From contig JAUCBJ010004045.1 in NCBI GenBank assembly GCA_032718475.1, forward strand, positions 1-61,791: a stretch of 61,791 nucleotides of DNA, given 5' to 3'. Position numbers and translations under genes: made by a program. The stretch's first letter is position 1, and each line of letters opens with the position of its first letter. The stretch comes from Nemertoderma westbladi. Lineage: Eukaryota; Xenacoelomorpha; Nemertodermatida; Nemertodermatidae. This document shows positions 57,557 through 61,791 of the stretch, piece after piece. The notes below the pieces were generated by a model, which saw only the letters and a program-made list of their open reading frames with translations, made no database searches and was not told where the DNA came from.

Positions 57557-57952
57557 ACTTGAAATGGATTTGTGTTTAGACTACTTGGGTGCTCCGAAAG
57601 GTAATGTGATGCCATACTACTACTAGAAGTGTTTCCTGTTCTAACTGAATTACTATGTTTCATTGTCCTATCCCTAACCCTAAGATATGATTCGCCAATG
57701 AATGTTTCGCTCCACATATTACATTTAACTATGTTCTTCTTAATGCAAAGTTGCATGTATAACATGTCTTGTTGGGGGGAGCGGGGCATTTGGGTTGATT
57801 TATGTTAGATCGTGTTAGAGTATTTTTTAAGTTTGGGCCGGGATTTAAAACTAATCTAATTAAAAAATTAATGTGGTACCTCATTAGCAAAAATCAGCTC
57901 TACAGGGCTTAAAACTAGCCCGCTATTGCCAGGATGACCAGCCTGTTCTGTT

Positions 57953-59262
57953 CAATAGGCCAGTTCATATATCGTATTTGGATTCCGATTTGGATTTGGA
58001 TTGGATTCGTATTCGTATTCGGTTTTGGATTTGGATTGAGGTTCAGACTAGGAAGGATGGTTCTGTGGTATCAATAACAAATACAGTAATTTATTAATGT
58101 ATCTTACTAAATAATGATTTAAATTTAAGGGGTTTGTAATAAATAATGATTTAATTTTAAAGGGTATATTTTTCTAAATCTATTAAGAAGAAAATTAAAA
58201 AATTGAATTTATAATTTTATGTGTTACTTTGGGTCAACCTCAACAGTTATGTTATCTGAGAGTCGGTATCGGTTCTTACTGTAAAAATATTTGTTTGTTT
58301 GTTGTTTTACTACTCATAAACAACAAAACTTACCACTTTGAACGAAATGTAATTTTAATCACATACTGTATGTCAGTATGTACAGTATCTACCGGGAGTG
58401 GAAGGTTTAGTGTTTTAAATATACTTTTAGTTTATTTTGAACATTAAAAGGGCCTAATGTACAGTACTTTTCCAGTAAATATTACTGGCAGCTCACTTAA
58501 TTAATACAGGTTCCAAGCAAGGCCTACTGTATTTATTATAGTACAGTAGGACGTGCTACAAGTACCAGTACTGTAGTACCTGCATGCATTACTGGTCTTT
58601 GGTGTGATTTTGTACTATTTACTTTCACTTTAGAATTGGCAGGAATTGCTACCATTTACTGAAAGCCTATCTATGGTGCATGCAGTTTCCAGTGTTACTG
58701 TTTATTAAATTAAATTATTATAAATAATTATAAACTGTACCGTAGTTATTAAACATTGTATCTTTCAAACATGTCGGCTGCAACACTGAAGCGAAAATTA
58801 TTAACCATTTCAGAATCGGTAGAGTTACTGAATATAGTTATTCAAAATACAGAAGAAAAGCCCAGGAAAACACAGGTCCTAACAGAACATTACGCCTGAA
58901 ACTATGCAATGAACATCCATTTTCAGAATTACGCAACAAAGCAGGACGCACAAACATACAGTTGTTCACGCGTTTTGACAACATCATGAAAGAATATCGC
59001 CGTAAATTAGTGTCTGTCAGCGCGACAGGGGCAGGTGAGGGAGGTCTCGATGAAAATGACGATAAGTACGAACTCTCAATATATGGAAGTGAGAAGCTAT
59101 TCGATTATTAGATTATTAAAATTAAATCATTATTTAGTAAGATACATTAATAAATTACTGTATTTATTATTGATACATCAGAACCAACCTTCCGAGTCTG
59201 AACCTCAATCCAAATCCGAATCTCAATCCAAATCTAAATCCGATATATGAACTGGCCTATTG
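57953..59262 (+). mobile_element. TIR transposon with GGATTT-rich ends, in the globin intron
   Basis: The left end starts CAATAGGCCAGTTCATATAT and the right end is its complement ending at 59262. The inverted similarity extends about 95-110 bp per side, including iterated GGATTTGGATT / AATCCAAATCC words and GGTTCAGACT. The left side has extra copies of the hexamer repeat (ATTCGTATTCG). No clear target duplication was found. The interior holds a SANT/MADF-like ORF remnant. Confidence 0.7.
58771..59111 (+). pseudogene. SANT/MADF-like DNA-binding ORF inside the TIR element
   Basis: A Met at 58771 opens SAATLKRKLLTISESVELL, a short basic helix-rich start. After one frameshift near 58885 the sequence continues as LCNEHPFSELRNKAGRTN, then LFTRFDNIMKEYRRKL and VSATGAGEGGLDEND, ending at 59111. 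The HPFSELR, RFDNIMKEYRRK and ATGAG blocks match the Myb/SANT-like DNA-binding protein carried as a second gene by several animal DNA transposons. In those elements it helps the transposase bind DNA. That role is inferred here, and no transposase is present. Confidence 0.6.
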
Positions 59263-59264
59263 TT

Positions 59265-60300
59265 CATGAGCTTGTACTATGGCAACCTGTGTTTGGTAGT
59301 GAAACGTGATAAAAATCGAACATAAGTGCAGCGCACTGGCCACACCAGTGCTACTCCTAAATTATATAAACATACTGCTGTGTAATAAACTCCATGACCT
59401 TTCCTACCCGACACCACCTGGATTTTTAATCTCAAGTAATGTAAAGTAATTACTGTAAATACTGACGTAGCATGCATAAGTAATTATCAAAGATCACCTT
59501 GTAATGAATCATTTTTACCATGTAATATCTGCACTGCACATCCGTTAGGCATCGAAAATAAATTATAGAGCATATAACTACTGCTGCTACTAGGTCAAGC
59601 GAGCGAGCTCAGACAGTGGAAATGAGATCCTTCCAGCCTTCCCCAAGTCCAGTAAATAATGCAAAGACAATAATAATGTATAGAAATACAGACAAATTCC
59701 AATTTAAATGCGAATTATTCCCATTAAGGCTAACACCTCATCGAAATAATGAGGTAATTTATGAATGTCTACAAAGGGATAATTTTTTTAGGAAACAAGT
59801 CGTAACCAACCACAAACTACATCACATTCTGATGATCACATGATCTCTTCTGCAATTATACCAACGTGGTGTCTGCACATTGTCCGATGTTGTTTTGGCA
59901 CATTGTCGAGTGTTGTGTCGTCTTGGCATAGTTATGGCGTTGTGTAGTTGTGTTGTGTCGACACAATGAAGTGAAGGATACCCAACCAAGAATTGTTGGA
60001 AATAATTTATTATATCATGGAAAGTAGCATGTTAATTCTGCGATACGTTTATACTGATGGAAAGGTATAGTGGTGAGGAATCCGGAACAAAAAAGAAGAG
60101 AAAATAAGAAAACAAAAAGAGAAAATTGAAAATAAGAAAACAAAATAGGCAGGTTTAGCAGTTGCTAAACATGCCATTTTAGAGGGCCCACTTCTAAAAG
60201 AAATTCACTGATAAAAAACTGATAAAACAATAATAATTTAGAATACTCACAGCCTATTTCGATATATTATATTTAATTAATACAGTACCGGTACCTACTT
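59265..60300. other. Intronic stretch without recognised content
   Basis: The forward frame at 59616-59843 has no motifs. TGTTGTGTCG-type words recur at 59880-59960 and A-rich GAAAATAAGAAAACAAAA-like sequence at 60090-60150. Confidence 0.4.
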
Positions 60301-60317
60301 GCTATAAATATTCGATG

Positions 60318-60805
60318 GCTTCTCGTCGTATTTTGTTGTTTGAGCTGCGTCAAAGGGACAATGCAAAGAAGAGGAGAGTTTTAGAAGGATTAGACTGCTC
60401 GAACACTACCGTGACATAAAGTTCTATCAAAGATACCGTTTTGACCCGTTCGAACACTACATTGGCATAAAGTTCTATCAAAGATACCGTTTTGACCCGT
60501 TCGAACACTACAGTGGCATAGAGTTATAAGATACCGTTTTGACCCGTTCGAACACTACAGTGGCATAGAGTTATATCAAAGATACCGTTTTGACCCATTC
60601 GAACACTACAGTGGCATAGAGTTCCATCAAAGATACCGTTTTGACAAAGTGAGCGTGGGTTTTTTACTGGAAGAGTTCGGATACTACTGTTATTCCATTA
60701 TCGAGTGAGATCAGTTAGTGGGAGTGCTTTGTGAGATGGAGAGGGGGGTAAACTGGCACTAACTTAAGTTTTAGTTTTAGTGGAGCTTGGTGCAACCGGC
60801 TGCTG
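60318..60805 (+). pseudogene. Harbinger-like N-terminal transposase remnant with right terminus
   Basis: Forward frames give a basic start (ASRRILLFELRQRDNAKKRR) and then repeated EHYRDIKFYQRYRFD. After the last repeat, KVSVGFLLEEFGYY follows, which resembles the N-terminal FYxRYRFxxxSVxxLLxEF segment of PIF/Harbinger transposases. Near 60760-60805 the sequence CTTAAGTTTTAGTTTTAGTG, then TTGGTGCAACCGGCT, resembles a Harbinger right end (compare TGCAACCAGGCC of the 10.2-11.8 kb element). A left terminus was not found. Confidence 0.5.
60401..60651 (+). repeat. 51-bp (17-codon) tandem repeat, five units
   Basis: Units starting GAACACTAC lie at 60401, 60452, 60503, 60550 and 60601. The period is 51 bp except for the third unit, which lacks 4 bp (TCAA) and so breaks the frame. 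In the open frame each unit encodes a peptide of the type EHYIGIKFYQRYRFDPF. The period is an exact multiple of three. Confidence 0.85.
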
Positions 60806-61180
60806 TTGCTGGTGTTGGGTTTGCATTCAATACAACACTAGGAATGTATTTGACACTGTTAGAAGGAAACTTGTTGGTCTTGTTTGAAGGCCCTGGGCTA
60901 TTTATAGTATAACTCAGGCAAAACTCATTATAAACCCTATATATGTGGCTGAAATGTATCATGATTCCAAGCCGCACGCAGAATGATAAGGAAATGTGCA
61001 TTAGTAAATGCATGAAGCCATTTATTAGTGTCTGAGTGAACTAGCAATCTCTGAAAATCGTTGGCCATAAACCAATCTGGCAAGAACAATGACTGCTAAC
61101 TTATGTTGCCTCGTCACTTAGAACAACTCCGTGATCACATTTGGAAACAATGTGGATAATTATTCCATTATGATTTTCAG

Positions 61181-61409
61181 ATTATTCCGAATTCGTCCCG
61201 ATTTAAAGCCGCTGTGGCCGTTCACAGAAGAAGATATACCCGATATCGAATATACCAGAGATTCAGCATTTATGCGTCACGCTAGTTATATAACCTGCGC
61301 CTTATCTGTGTGTATAGAACATATGGATGAACCGAGTGTATTACTGCCCCTATTGATAAATCTTGGATCTAAGCACTGCATCAAGGGGGTCAGGGACAAC
61401 TATTATAAG
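61181..61409 (+). CDS. Globin (globin X-like), coding exon 2
   Basis: The exon completes the split Lys codon and reads LFRIRPDLKPLWPF (end of helix B, helix C and the CD corner). Next is the E helix with FMRHASYITCALSVCI, where His in RHASYI is at E7 and Ile at E11. The F helix LLINLGSKHCIKGVRDNYYK has the proximal His F8 in SKH. The exon ends at 61409 in phase 0 before GTTTGATA, after the residue matching the ancestral G7.0 position. At CD1, where nearly all globins have Phe (for example PLF in neuroglobin), this protein has Trp (PLW). Loop spacings match neuroglobin to within one residue. The donor is not a strong consensus. The last exon (helices G and H) lies beyond the window. Confidence 0.88.
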
Positions 61410-61791
61410 GTTTGATATAGTAGTATATTTTATGTGTGGGTTCTTAGATTCTGTTTGACTTGTTTTGGTTTCTTTCTACATTTATTTTCTCCTTTGTTAA
61501 TTAATCTATAATATGCCAGAGTTATACTACTTATTATATGTATAAAAAATAGCATTAACTAAATGTAATACGTACATATATTTTACTGACTTCTTACCTA
61601 TAGGACACATACTTACTTATGGGACAAAATTAGGCTATTTAATAAATATATTTAAAAAATATATTTGAAGCATATTATGTTACTGTATCGATATTTAAAT
61701 TCTATGCAGCACATCCGTGAGTCATTGTTATATTGTATCAGCAAAATAATGGGACGACATTATAATGATGAAATACAAAGGGCTTTCTGGA
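61410..61791 (+). other. Start of globin intron 2, running off the window
   Basis: AT-rich sequence from the GTTTGATA donor to the window end. No coding block matching globin helices G-H is present in these 380 bp. Confidence 0.6.

Larger units (their letters stand above)
54635..61180 (+). other. Globin intron 1 (6.5 kb)
   Basis: The intron is bounded by GTGAGT at 54635 and TGATTTTCAG ending at 61180. It holds SINE family 2 copy 2, LINE family B copy 3, a TIR element with a SANT-like ORF and a Harbinger-like remnant. Its length reflects these insertions. Between 54640 and 55320 nothing is recognised. 55850-55930 is an AATTAACTAATT microsatellite. Confidence 0.75.

Noticed and set aside
60777-61013. 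Minus-strand 78-codon frame near the globin exon
   Set aside because: It has no motifs, and it overlaps the Harbinger-like right terminus and intron sequence.

Overview
This is an AT-rich eukaryotic window, almost certainly from an invertebrate animal. It has no bacterial gene layout. Open frames are short and broken, and the sequence is dominated by decayed mobile elements of typical metazoan families: non-LTR retrotransposons, BEL/Pao-like and Gypsy-like LTR elements, hAT, PIF/Harbinger, piggyBac, CACTA, two tRNA-related SINE families and foldback elements. I cannot name the species. The only convincing host gene is a globin whose first two coding exons lie at 54447-54634 and 61181-61409. 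The intron between them is 6.5 kb and the third exon lies beyond the window.

Layout. 0-5.5 kb: intergenic DNA with a decayed LINE (1583-2990) and small repeats. 5.5-7.5 kb: a broken CACTA-type (TNP2-like) transposase on the minus strand. 7.7-11.9 kb: a tandemly duplicated ~200-bp host segment; one copy was split by a hAT foldback element (7852-10081, 8-bp target duplication) and the other by a PIF/Harbinger transposon (10214-11771, CTA duplication). 12.6-17.2 kb: a decayed repeat-borne ORF and a BEL/Pao integrase remnant. 19.7-21.5 kb: hAT transposase remnant and a piggyBac-family scrap. 21.8-24.4 kb: a second hAT element carrying a nested 3-bp-TSD element with perfect 39-bp TIRs, which itself carries a SINE. 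26.1-28.6 kb: four tandem copies of a ~626-bp unit. 28.6-30.1 kb: a GC-rich gag-like ORF with a possible LTR. 32.6-33.7 kb: a GC-rich RT remnant. 34.8-39.9 kb: an unidentified ORF remnant, a LINE fragment, and an LTR element with gag-like and PHD-finger-like coding. 40.0-44.4 kb: a hAT MITE, a piggyBac MITE and the best LINE copy. 44.4-52.2 kb: a very large foldback structure whose arms end in kilobase-scale TGAG/TAAG arrays and whose core holds a HECT-like ORF remnant; its right arm was invaded by another element that holds a second copy of the piggyBac MITE. 54.0-61.8 kb: the globin gene, with SINEs, a LINE scrap, a TIR element carrying a SANT/MADF-like ORF and a Harbinger-like remnant in its intron or just upstream.

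The elements do not form a pathway. What ties the window together is insertion order: several nests can be dated relative to one another from target-site duplications and from empty sites present in the same window. The biological item of most interest is the globin. It has a Src-like N-myristoylation/palmitoylation start, introns at the two ancestral globin positions (B12.2 and G7.0), both heme-pocket histidines, and a Trp where nearly all globins have Phe at CD1. That combination suggests a membrane-attached globin of the globin X type.

All family assignments come from reading translated sequence by eye against remembered family motifs. No database search was run.
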